64,000 nt of DNA from Apiosordaria backusii (lineage: Eukaryota > Ascomycota > Sordariomycetes > Sordariales > Lasiosphaeriaceae): NCBI GenBank assembly GCA_030549205.1, contig JAUKTV010000002.1:1550001-1614000 (forward strand), in the 5' to 3' direction. Of this stretch, positions 9,331-19,329 are shown one piece after another; position 1 is the first letter of the stretch; every line of letters starts with the position of its first letter. Both the position numbers and the translations under genes were made by a program. The notes under the pieces are model-generated. The model searched no databases. It worked only from the letters and a program-made list of their open reading frames with translations, and was not told where the DNA came from.

Positions 9331-10419
9331 ATGCCTGCACCACTCATAGGCAAGAGCCCTCAGCAGCTGCAATCTGAGACACGGGCAATCAAGACTTGGG
9401 AACCACCTGCGGATCCGGACAAGCCAGTCTGCCCGTACCGGACAGATTTCACGGTGGACATCAAGAGCCATACTCCCCCCGCACCTTTTGGTGGCCGTGA
9501 CTACGGTCGCGGAACACGAACCGCTGTGCCCCGCGAGATTCTGCAGTCCATCAGGCAGTCCGAGCTCGTGATCAGACATCCTCCGCTGACGACAGCCGAC
9601 CCGCCAACGCCGCGCACCGCTGAGCTCATCATAACCGGCGAGCTCGCCGTCGCTGATGGCCGAGGCGCGCAGCTGGCCATTTGCACCATCACGCCGAAGA
9701 TCGCTGGTCAGGCTGCCTTCAAGGCCGTGGCGAAAATCTATGACCCGCTGTATTACTCTTTTCCCAACAAAGACGTGCTATCCGTGCCCTGCGATGTTAC
9801 CTGGGACTCCGACGTGGACTACAGCCGTGAGGCCGCTGCGTACGAGCATCTGGAGCGCATCGGCGAAACGGGCTCGCTTGCGCCCAAGTACTTTGGTTCC
9901 TGGACTTTCAACATGGCCATCCAACTGGGTGACACAATGCATCAACGGCCAGTGCGCCTACTTCTCATTGAGAACGTCCCAGGACCTAGCATTCGCCAGC
10001 TATGTCTCTCCCACCACGCCGAAACTTTTGACAAGGCATATCGCCTGGAAATTCTGGCCAGGATTCTGGACGGTAATGCGAAGCTGCTGTTCAAAGGCAT
10101 CGCCCAGAACGATCTGGCCGCCCGCAACGTCATCTGTTCATATCCACCAAACACAGAGCCGGCAGAGCTACAGCACACTCCCCCACGGATCGTGCTGATT
10201 GACTACAATGCTGCGATTGTCTATGAAAAGACAAGATATGGGATCCGACCTTGGCAGAAGGACACGCTCCCGCCGAGCCCTATGGACCTTTACTGGAACG
10301 ACACGCTTATGGCCTTCGATGGTTGGATTCCAGCAGAGTGGGAAGCAACACCCAGCTTGCGTCAAGAATGGTTGAGCAGCCGCTTTGGAGGGCAGAATGC
10401 GGCATTGCTTACCACGTAG
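9331..10419 (+). CDS. protein-kinase-like (kinase/APH fold) protein inside the array
   Basis: Single-exon 362-aa protein with a kinase-like fold. A Lys in AFKAVAKIYDP (about residue 134) fits the ATP-binding beta-3 Lys. QNDLAARNV (about 258) fits the catalytic loop, with Gln for the His of HRD and Asp and Asn kept. VLIDYNAAIV (about 288) fits the DFG-like metal-binding Asp. It resembles the fungal kinase/phosphotransferase-like families common in accessory regions; substrate unknown. The first ~100 residues are Pro-rich and poorly defined. The last few codons overlap, in another frame, an orphan array exon, so the native C-terminus may have been replaced near FGGQN. It lies between copies 6 and 7, same strand. 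Confidence 0.65.
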   Translation: MPAPLIGKSPQQLQSETRAIKTWEPPADPDKPVCPYRTDFTVDIKSHTPPAPFGGRDYGRGTRTAVPREILQSIRQSELVIRHPPLTTADPPTPRTAELIITGELAVADGRGAQLAICTITPKIAGQAAFKAVAKIYDPLYYSFPNKDVLSVPCDVTWDSDVDYSREAAAYEHLERIGETGSLAPKYFGSWTFNMAIQLGDTMHQRPVRLLLIENVPGPSIRQLCLSHHAETFDKAYRLEILARILDGNAKLLFKGIAQNDLAARNVICSYPPNTEPAELQHTPPRIVLIDYNAAIVYEKTRYGIRPWQKDTLPPSPMDLYWNDTLMAFDGWIPAEWEATPSLRQEWLSSRFGGQNAALLTT

Positions 10420-10475
10420 CCGAGCTCCAGAAGTGGAAGATTTTGAGAGGTCCCTTGAACATTACGACGAAGTAG
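10380..10475 (+). pseudogene. orphan exon-2 remnant of the small-gene array
   Basis: In the frame offset from the kinase ORF, CGIAYHVAELQKWKILRG is followed by PLNITTK and TAG at 10473-10475. This is the array exon 2 signature; ELQKWKILR is identical to copy 7. No matching exon 1 lies upstream; the kinase ORF occupies that place. It could be a copy whose 5' part was displaced by the kinase gene, or an alternative 3' end spliced to kinase exons (a candidate acceptor GAGCAG ends at 10379 in frame). Confidence 0.6.
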
Positions 10476-10770
10476 TAGCAACACTGATGGGATGACTACC
10501 TTAGGATAGGCACGGAAATTGTGGTTTTGAAACATGCCGCGCAAGGCGTACCTAGTTACCCTATATATCTATGATTGGAGGGAGGTTTAGCAACCGCTAG
10601 TGGGCAGTCAAACCTCAAACTGGCTCTTCAACCCAAATGTCTTATCACTCTGGTTGCCTTATCATTGTCCAAGGGGTTTATGCTCCCCGCTCGATCCTGC
10701 CATTTTGTTTACCTACTTCAATACTATTCCTCCAACAACCCACAAAGACCCACAACTAATCACTGCAAAG

Positions 10771-11137
10771 ATGCCGACCAAGAGCCAATTCAATGCTTTA
10801 TGCGATGCAATGATTGAGTTTCACGCCGATCAGAAAGCGATCTACGTCCGCTGGATGGAGAACCATGCCAAAGAGGTGGCGGCCTGGAAGCGCAAGATCG
10901 CTAGGATAGGACTTCGAAAGATAAACCAACGACTCAAATATACCAAGGACCCAAGGTATTTAATCTCTTTTCTCTGCCACAGTCTTCCATTTTGAGTGCT
11001 CCCTTTGTTTTGTCTTGGATCTAGACTAATGTTCGAAATGATTTAGAGCCAAATTCGTGTCTGATATCTTCAGTAGTGAGCGAGGCATCCCTTATCACAA
11101 GAACGAGCTTCAGAAGTGGAAGATCCTGAGATGTTAG
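10771..11137 (+). CDS. small two-exon array protein, copy 7
   Basis: Exons 10771-10955 and 11047-11137; phase-2 intron of 91 nt (GTATTT...TTTAG, branch GACTAATG); 91 aa. Motifs are FNALCDAMIEFHADQKA at the N-terminus and YHKNELQKWKILRC at the end of the 91-nt exon 2. The centre (RWMENHAKEVAAWKRK) is an amphipathic, coiled-coil-like helix. The start was chosen as the ATG after CACTGCAAAG that gives MPTKSQF. It is closest to the orphan exon beside the kinase gene. Unknown function. Confidence 0.72.
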
Positions 11138-11817
11138 ACACTGCGACAGCTGCCAGCGATGGGATGGCATGGTTAGGGTGGTCATATCAGTTACAGCTTT
11201 AAGGTGATAGCGCCTGGGTCATGATTGGTTGTCTACCACGAGGGTAAGATAAACAAATGGTGTGTGCTGGGGGGGGGGGGATCCTCGAACCCTAAGATCT
11301 CGGTGACTCAGGTCAGGGTCAGGTGCGGCTACGGTTAGCAGATTATGGGGCATGGGTGCCTAAAAGAGCATGCATGAGAGCTAGGTCCCTACCTAGGCTG
11401 CAGCAGGTTGAGACAAGGACTGGAGTGCAATAAAATTCGAGTATCCTGCGTGCTGTGATTGAAGCTTCGAATGAGATTGTGATTCTCTGAACTTGGATCG
11501 ATTTCCAGTTCCCTCTGACAAAATATGCTGTTTGTGGTGCCGCGAGCTGCGTTTCTCCTCCATCTCATCTCTCATCCAAGCCCACCCTGATGACATCGCC
11601 TCGCCGCGAAACACCCAGTGAACATCGTCGTGAGCTCGCCGAGAACAACGAAATCGCCGGCACACGGCCTGCAATGAATTCTCCCAATTCGCCTCGCGCT
11701 CGGAAGCGCACCAAGCCCTCGCTGCTTTCCCACCCAGCATCACCCACAAGCCACTCTCAAACGCAACCACCAGATCACCTCAACAAGACTCTCCCACCAT
11801 CACCATCCATCACCAAA
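11138..11817. other. intergenic between copies 7 and 8
   Basis: Contains a 12-base G run (11269-11280) but no gene. The frame upstream of copy 8 stays open from 11590 but is Ser/Pro/Thr-rich leader-like sequence, so I exclude it from copy 8. Confidence 0.4.
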
Positions 11818-12149
11818 ATGCTCCCCACAGCCAACCAATTCAACTCCATCTGCGACTGCATGATCGAGTTCCACATCGACCAGAAGGAATACTACAAGGA
11901 GGAGGCGAAGAGAAAGTGGAAGGTTGTTGGGGACGCTATCAATGAGCCGTTGTCTACACAGTGAGTACTGCCTACCGTACCCACCTCACCTACCTTACTT
12001 GACTAGGTATCATTTACTTTCATCCTATGAATGAAATGCTAACTCTGAGCGACGATAGACTGCGCTTGGCTGCCGACGCGTACGAGGCTGAGGAGCTTAT
12101 TATTTACCACAAGGGGGAGGTAAAGAACTGGAAGAAGGCGAGGCTGTGA
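11818..12149 (+). CDS. small two-exon array protein, copy 8
   Basis: Last member of the array. Exons 11818-11960 and 12059-12149; phase-2 intron of 98 nt (GTGAGT...GATAG, branch GCTAACT); 77 aa. The N-terminus is FNSICDCMIEFHIDQKE; the 91-nt exon 2 ends YHKGEVKNWKKARL. It has one of the shortest exons 1 (143 nt), so the two conserved ends are nearly adjacent. The ATG follows CACCAAA. Function unknown. Confidence 0.7.
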
Positions 12150-13749
12150 ATTTGGGGATCGGGCAGGGGACAAGAGGGTTTGGGAAAATGAGAAAACAAG
12201 GATTGTAGGGATCAAATGGTGGAGGATGGATAGTTCCATGTCACGGTTGTGATCAGAGACTCGGGGCGCGGCAATCATGGTAATATCTGTGTCGGCGTGA
12301 GGAGACGAGAGAGAAGAGTCTTTTTTTTTTGACTTGGCCATTATCGGGCCCAGGGATGAATCAACAGTGCCAAAGTTTGGCATCCGTCAATATGGTTCTT
12401 TTCCCTCTTTCTTTATGTTCATTCTAAGTGTCATATGTCTTTCACCCCAACATTATCTGTCTTCTTTCTAATCTTTGTTTGAGTGAGAAATGTTAACGGC
12501 TTAAAGATAGAGAGAAATAGTGTAGATTTTCGCAGTATTTCCTCCACAAATTCTTACCTGAGAACGAATACCTTTGGCGCAAAAGCTCTCACACCGAGCA
12601 AGCTCTCTTCGGGAATCAAGGTCTCTTTACTACCCACTATCTATTTCTCGGCGGCAAGCCCGAGTGCGAGGCAGCGACAACATGATCGACAGACTGCCAG
12701 CAGCTGTGGCGCTGACACATGCAGCCATCAATTCTCTGATTGCATAAAGTTCGTGAACCATGACAGGTATTCCTATTGTCAGGTCACCAGTTTTCTTGCC
12801 CTGCAGCTTCAGACGACCTCCATGTTAGGCCTTTTACATGGATAAAGGGTCTGTCTTTTTTTCTTATAATGGCCACGATAAAAGCTTTTCTCCGTCAATT
12901 CCTGGCTGGTTTTATGGTCAGTTTGTTCTTAATTTTCTGCAAAACGATCTCACCTGATTTCACTGACAACAGACTCAGTGGTGAAACATGCAGATGGATG
13001 CAATGCTGTCACACCTAGGCTGTCACTTAAATCAACGCTAGATCACCACTTCCCAAGGAATAGCTCCCAAACAGCAAACAAAAGGCAGAATTGATGCCCT
13101 GTTCAAATGACACTTTCTGTCTCCAAATCTGCGTGTTCCCATCATTTTACCTCGCAGCAGGTTTGGCAGAGACTTGGGGTACGGTCTCAATTTTGTATCT
13201 TCCTGACGATCGCCCGTATTATTGTGACACAAGCGCTAGTGTAACCCCGTGGTGGCGCATGCGGTGGACGACGATTACTGCCGGTTCTAGACTTTTAACC
13301 AGCCTTCGGAAGCGGCTTATTTCTGTCAGTTGTGCTTCTTGATTTTCGGTTGCACTCAGCCCAATACGACGGGAGATCTCCCCCTCCCTCTACCCCTTCT
13401 TGTCGGTGTGGCTCGTGTGCGGGCAGGGCGTTCGGGTCATCCCATAGGTAGTTCGGCATATTGTGCAGTTTCAGCTCCCACCAGGCTAAGTGATTATTGG
13501 TTGCTATTCGTCGCGCCGACTCCGAGTATGCCCACTGCATATGAACCCGGGAGGGCGGTCCGCTGATTCTTCGGTGGGTCCGGCCTTATTATGTGGTAGC
13601 TAGCTATTGCTTTCCTTGCCCTCCTCCCCCGGACTGGAGCTGGACCGGGTTTCTTTTCTCTCTCTCGTCATATTCATTTTTATCCTCTGTTTACATGCTC
13701 AGACGACACTTCGCAGAGCAAACCCGTTTTCAGTCGGGCCGATGCCGAC
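12150..13749. other. intergenic, no convincing gene
   Basis: Only short overlapping frames with no family motifs. 13607-13740 is T/C-rich and could hold the leader or a missed signal-peptide exon of the next gene. Confidence 0.4.
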
Positions 13750-14906
13750 ATGGCTGTGTATAACCCAAACATCTCTAACGGCACCTGCTATTACACGGAG
13801 GACACCCCGACAAAGGGGGATTTTATCCCATGCGGTAATGAGGCGATACAAGTATGGCCATGCTGCCATACCGGCAGCTACTGTTTATCTCTAGGGGAAG
13901 CCAACGCATGCTGGGACATGAAATGTAAGTCGTCGCTCTCCCTTTCCCATGTTCCAAATTTCCCCGTCTCCGCCTCATCGTCTCTCTGCTAACCCCATCT
14001 CCCCTCAAAACAGCCGGAAACACCTACGTCGCAGGCTGCACCGACCCCTCCTTCACCGACCCCAACTGCCTCTACAAGCGACCGCCCTTTCATAACCAAG
14101 AATGGGTCGCCATCAACCAGGCCTGCAAAAATCTAAACTCCGCCTCGCCCGATAGCGACTCCAGCACTACAAACTGGACCGGCTGCCGCGTCGCCGACAA
14201 CTCGACGGAGCTCGTTAAGCTCTCCCTCGACTCCTGCACCCCCTACTGCAACAAAGACCAAATCCTCTACCCCGGCGCCTCCTCCCTCGCCGCCTACGCC
14301 TCCCTCCCCACCGTCCCCGGAAGCAGCATCTTCTGGCAAAACAACTACGTGCCCCCTACCGCCCCAGCAGCAGGCTACACCCCCGGCAAGACCCGCGGCG
14401 TCGTCCCCTCCTACACCGGGAAACCCGGTACCAGCCCCTCCAACAACCCCGACAATTCCTCCGGCGGTCTCTCCCCCGGCGCCAAAGCCGGCATAGGCGT
14501 CGGCGCAGCAATAGGCGGTATCCTCCTCCTCCTCGCAATCGGCTGGTTCGTGGTGCTCTGCCGACGAAAGCGGCGGCGACAAAGAGAGATTGAAAATGGC
14601 CACTACAACAGCATTCACGGCGGCAGGCCAGGAGGTGGGGGGTTGCACAGCCCGGGGGGGTTTAGCAGCCATCATCACAACCAGAGTCACTACTCCCAGC
14701 AGGACATGATGACTGTCAGCTCGGCCACAGCTGTGCACCCGAGCCCGCCACCACCGTTTAATACTATGCCATATTATGGGAACAACACAGGAGGGCCTTA
14801 TTCACCGGGGGAGCTGCCGGGGACGACGGTGGGCGGGGGGCAGAGCCCGGGGCAGAAGAGCGAGTTGCCGGCTGATGAGAGGTTTTCGGTGCAGCTGCCC
14901 AGTTAA
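13750..14906 (+). CDS. Cys-rich ectodomain single-pass membrane protein
   Basis: Exons 13750-13924 and 14014-14906; phase-1 intron of 89 nt with branch GCTAACC; 355 aa. Residues 10-150 are Cys-rich (GTCYYTEDTP, IPCGNEAIQVWPCC, YVAGCTDPSF), the layout of a common Pezizomycotina family of cell-surface proteins. A Pro/Ser/Thr/Gly-rich stalk follows, then one membrane helix (IGGILLLLAIGWFVVLC) with an RRKRRRQR stop-transfer, then a Gly/Ser/Pro/His-rich cytoplasmic tail. The topology resembles WSC-type wall sensors without the WSC domain. No N-terminal signal is visible from this ATG, so an upstream signal exon may be missing. Function unknown. Confidence 0.68.
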
Positions 14907-15091
14907 GGGGGAAAATTACCTTAGCTGGGCTAGTAGGTGCATTTTGGAATTTTTTGGCTGCCAGGAGTTGGATTCGACTTGGCCGGGTATGGGTATGGTA
15001 TACAAAAGATGAAAAGAGGGGATCTTCTTTTTGGAGTTGAAGTGCCTACTTACATGTATTGTACTACTACTATAAAGACGCAAAACCAGTT

Positions 15092-15092
<1 letters not shown>

Positions 15093-15122
<30 letters not shown>
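15093..15122. repeat. (CA)15 microsatellite
   Basis: Fifteen uninterrupted CA dinucleotides about 190 bases after the membrane-protein stop codon. Confidence 0.95.
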
Positions 15123-15124
<2 letters not shown>

Positions 15125-15302
15125 CAAAGCCTCAAAGTCTTTCTGGTAGAAATGTCAGTAGCATTACCATTTATTCATACTGGAGTTGTTCAGAAAGATC
15201 GGCGGGCAGCGTTTTGGGTAGTAGATGAAAGAATAGGTAAGCACTGTAAGTCAAAACCAGAACATAACAAGCATCTAACTCACACAGCTGCTAGACTTTA
15301 AA

Positions 15303-15480
15303 ATAAGCCTCACTAGGTACCTATTAGGATAGGCCTCACCAACAACGCAATCTTTGAAGCCTGTCGACTACCTATTCTTGGAGGGCTAGTCACGCTCGTT
15401 AAAGGCCTATTAAACAGACCTAAAGGCTTCTCAACCATCGTTTAGACGCCTATTCAGTCTCTCTCTCTGAAGCCTCTTTT
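15303..15480. repeat. degenerate 21-bp tandem repeat, block B
   Basis: Seven to eight units of roughly 21-25 bp beginning (A)GCCT, for example GAAGCCTGTCGACTACCTAT and AAAGGCCTATTAAACAGACC. Same family as blocks A, D and E. The flanking sequence to 15697 holds no gene. Confidence 0.55.
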
Positions 15481-15697
15481 AGAATTTTCCCAAAGCAACG
15501 TTAATTCTCAGTGAGAGCTAAACCTAGGTAACAAGGTTGTCAATGACAAAGTTCAAACCCAGCCTCATAACGTAAGTAGAGCTTTCCAACCCAAAATCTC
15601 TTCCCTAACAACATCAAAAGCCTTCATCCAGGGTATATCATACACACATTTTCCCCCATCCCAACCCAACATCATCACTCATCACATCAAACAACCT

Positions 15698-17821
15698 TCA
15701 TCCCTCATACCCCCCCATCTCAAACCCACCCGGCACCTCAACCTCAATCCCCATAACCCCCACATGCCCCCCACTAGCATGAACATCGTCATCATCCCAG
15801 CTCCCGCTCACCCTCCCCCTGGTAAACGTAGCCTTAAACGCCAGCGCCGGCTCCCAAAACATAAACTCTGTAATCTCCTTCTGCTCAATCCCGTACAGCT
15901 TCCCCAACCTGTCCTTGGTCAACACCCTCGCCTCCCTAACAAGATCAAAGATCGCTTTTGTTGGAAACAAGATGTCCAGTGTAATCAAATAAGGCCCCGC
16001 ATTCTTCGTCCTGAGCGTCCGGGCGAGTTTATACAGCGGGACAGAAGAAGGAGACGGAGACGGAGGGAAGCATGTCAATGGAGGGGGGAGCAAGGTAGGA
16101 GGAAACAACGGCCGGGAGGATTTGAGTTTTTCGAGGGGGGAGACTTCTTTGGGGTGGATCCCGCTGGAAAGGGGGTTAGTCAGGGGTAAGTGGAGACAAG
16201 AAAACAAACAAAACAATGGGGCAAAGAGGGTCGACGTACTTGGTTTGGATCTCATCCGGGGAAAGCGGTATCCCAACTGTCTGAACTGCAATAGGGAATG
16301 GCGCCACGGGGTCGTCGATTTCCTTGAGGTGATACATGCAAAACTGGGTTGCTGGACCGATGGAGATGTCACAGGGGGCAAGTGGCATGGCGAAGTTTCC
16401 TGCTGTTGCTACCTGCCCTGGGTAAGGGACATGGACGAAGAAGACCTTGGCCAGGTTGGCCACCGCTTTGGCTTGCTCCGGAGTCTGAGCCAACACCTTA
16501 CCCAACACGCCGATTTCGGTTGGGAAGTGGGCAGGTTGAGGCGGAATGCCGGATATCAAAGGGGTCTGGCCGTAGAACTTGAAGTTGAGGTCAAAGTCAA
16601 AGGTGTAGACTTGATGCAGCCGCTTCTTGATCATGGGAACCAGCAGGTCAGTGAGCTGAGATTGCATGATGGGATCACGAATTCCTCCAATGAAAATCGC
16701 GAGATGGCCAGTCACTTTGGCCGCTTCAAGTTTGATGGTGTATTTCGTGTTGCTGACACTCGGTTCAGGGGAGGGCTGTTCAGGCGAAAAGGGGATGAAC
16801 TTGGAGCCGGTTACACGGATCGTCCGCTCGTCGGAGAGTTGGGTGTAAGTTGATTCGCGGACGTCAAGAATACCGCCCGGACCGGCAAGTAGGTCAGGTC
16901 GTGGTTTCTCGTACATGGTATGCGCAGCTACAGAGAGAGGAGTGCATTTGGCTACCGGGTTTAAGGGCCTGATGTCGAAGCTATCCTGACGGATGATAGC
17001 CAGGGCTTCAGCACTCTTGGGAGTTGCGCAGACAGCACCACACTCCATAATCTTGCCCATGTGGTAAGCAAGACCCAGATCTGGAAACCCATTGTGAACG
17101 CAAAAGGCCGCGTAAGGTGCAGGATCATAGGATCGGCCGGCGATGATGATGTCGAAGTCGGGGTGGTCTTGCATGGCTTTCACCCAGGGCTCGAGGCCCA
17201 TCTGGGCAACGATGACCACGGCATCGTCGATGTCTGAAGACTGCAGTTCCGGGACTCCTCCGCCGCATGGGGCGATTTCACCTCTCTCAAGACTGGCGCG
17301 TACCTCGGACTTGGGGATCTCGGAATGGATGGTGACGATCTTCAGTTGGCGATACTTTTCCTTCTCAACAACCTCTCTGACGATATCCACAAGAAGCTGC
17401 ACGTGGGCATTGGTTCCGTCACCTCCGGCAGAGCCTGTGAGAAGATTACTTAGTCATCATTTTCTCGCGACTAATGTCGGTGTAGACGCCCCCGAAGTAC
17501 ATATCCGCACATTCCAGAGCCAAGAAACGCGGGACGTATCAAATGAGTGTGGAACCTCGTGTCACGAGACGTACCGATAAGAATTGGGATATGTTTCGTT
17601 GCGCTGGCCGTGACGAGGAGCTTGAGGTCTCTCTCATATGCCTCTCGTGAAGCAGAGGTCAATCCCAAGGCCAACCTTGAGGGACCACTGTCTGTTGAGC
17701 CACTGTCCAGGATGATGGCGTCGACCCCGTTCTCAATTTCAGTCCAATAGAGGTGCTCATCGAAGGAGTACCCCAACATGCCAATGGGCGTCAGGATTCT
17801 GAGCTCGTCTTTGACCGCCAT
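15698..17821 (-). CDS. AtuA/DUF1446 - DUF4387 fusion protein
   Basis: Exons (complement) 17575-17821, 16240-17434 and 15698-16163; introns 140 and 76 nt; 635 aa. The N-terminal ~470 residues are an acyclic-terpene-utilisation AtuA/DUF1446 domain (ILTPIGMLGYSFDEHLYW, GSAGGDGTNAHVQLL, IIIAGRSYDPAPYA, ECGAVCATPKS). The C-terminal part is DUF4387 (LYKLARTLRTKNAGPYLITL, LYGIEQKEITEF). In bacteria AtuA belongs to citronellol/geraniol catabolism and is often encoded next to a separate DUF4387 protein; here the two are fused, as in other fungi. The exact reaction is unknown. I start at MAVKDELRI, where conservation begins; an in-frame ATG at 18013 lies 64 codons upstream. A Ser/Pro-rich linker joins the domains. 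Divergent from the Dal5-type transporter at 19330. Confidence 0.82.
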
Positions 17822-19329
17822 GCTGGGCCTTGGTGTGTGATTGTCAGATTCAACGCTCTCTGATATTGACAAGATGTGGTGATGGTTTGGCTGATATGGG
17901 TGAGATAATGACCCTGCCCGACCAGGATCTGATCGACAACGGGCGGGGGGATTGATTGCTTGGTGGTACTGACGATCTTGGAATCTTTTCGGCTGCGCTG
18001 TGCCACGAGACATGACCTGTCGAGACTTGCATGCATGATGAGTGTGTACGCGTCCCGAACTTAAGCACCCCCTTTATATATACGGCAACCACACCAATCC
18101 GCCAGTGATGGACCGCTGTCCACATCCAGTCAAACGGTACGAGTTGGCAAAAGACCACACAGACACGACATGACGGCAGTTTGCATCAAGTGAGGGATGA
18201 TCCCATCTTGAACCAGCGACCTAATTTGCCTCGGAAAGGAGCCGGACTTTAATTCCTGACCCGACGCTCCGTGTCTCTGATGTTGTGCTTGACTGACTCA
18301 GTGTGTGTGTCCTTCGTTGCAGCGTCAAACTCTAAAAAGAAACCGTTTCCCCAGCATCATGGACGAGAGAAAGACGAAGGCTCAGGTACGAGTGTAGATT
18401 GTTCGTGACGATAAGCTCATGCAAGTGCCGGAGTTTGGCATTGAGGTGGTGGGTAGTCGGTGTAGAGAAGTGTAGGAATGTGTGTGAGAAATGCTCAACG
18501 CGCCTCAGTCGTGCAGTCTTACTCTGTATTCTCTGCACTTTCTCTGCGGTCAGCAGTGAAAAAAACCAAAGAAAAGATCCGAACGGAGTCACATGCAACC
18601 AATAACACTCTCGGGTGCCCAAGTATTAATTGGAGAGTGCTACCCACAGTGCATGGGCGGGTCACAGTGCTGGATGCTCGGGGGTGGTAGGCGAGCCCGT
18701 TCCTAGTAAACTTGGGCGGCGGGTACCTAGCGGCAGCTTGAAAGGTACCCTGAAAGGTGGTTGGTTGGGACCCGGCTGGGGACATATCTGGGGTTACAGC
18801 AGCCAGCAACCCGCCATCCGATCTTCATCAAAGTTCATGTTCTTCACTACCTCCCCCCCATCTTCCGGCTTCCTCCCCCCCGCACACATGCACCTCTAGC
18901 CAACTTTGGGACCTCGGAATGCCAACCAGCCCTTGAACTGGCAGGTATCACAAGTTGCCATCCCATCGTCAACGACTCGAAGGTTTCATGTTGGGCGCTT
19001 CCTGCTGCTGCCACGCAAGCAACGTTCCTCATTTCCTCCCAAGGTCACCGTCACGATAGGAAACCACGGGATCTGTTCGTAGAAGGGGCGGCTAGGTGAA
19101 GTAAGTATGATTTCATCCTCCCTTGCGCGCCTTCCCCAACCCGGGGTATGTTGTCGTCACCATCCCTTGCATCCTCCCCCGCGATTTCGGATACTGTAGT
19201 TTCCTCGATGGCGGCGCTGACGATATCTCCTAGGGATCATCCTTCCTATTTGTAAGACAATTTCTAGGCCCATTGCCGATCATTGTCTTGACTATAGTTA
19301 TATGACTCGGCCTCGGCACTTCACGAATC
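17822..19329. other. divergent intergenic region between AtuA-like gene and MFS gene
   Basis: 1.5 kb separating two divergently transcribed genes, likely holding both promoters. I see no third gene. The open frame 18013-17822 (complement) is probably leader of the AtuA-like gene. Confidence 0.4.

Noticed and set aside
11590..11817. Longer N-terminus for array copy 8
   Set aside because: Ser/Pro/Thr-rich leader-like translation; family similarity begins only near MLPTANQF.
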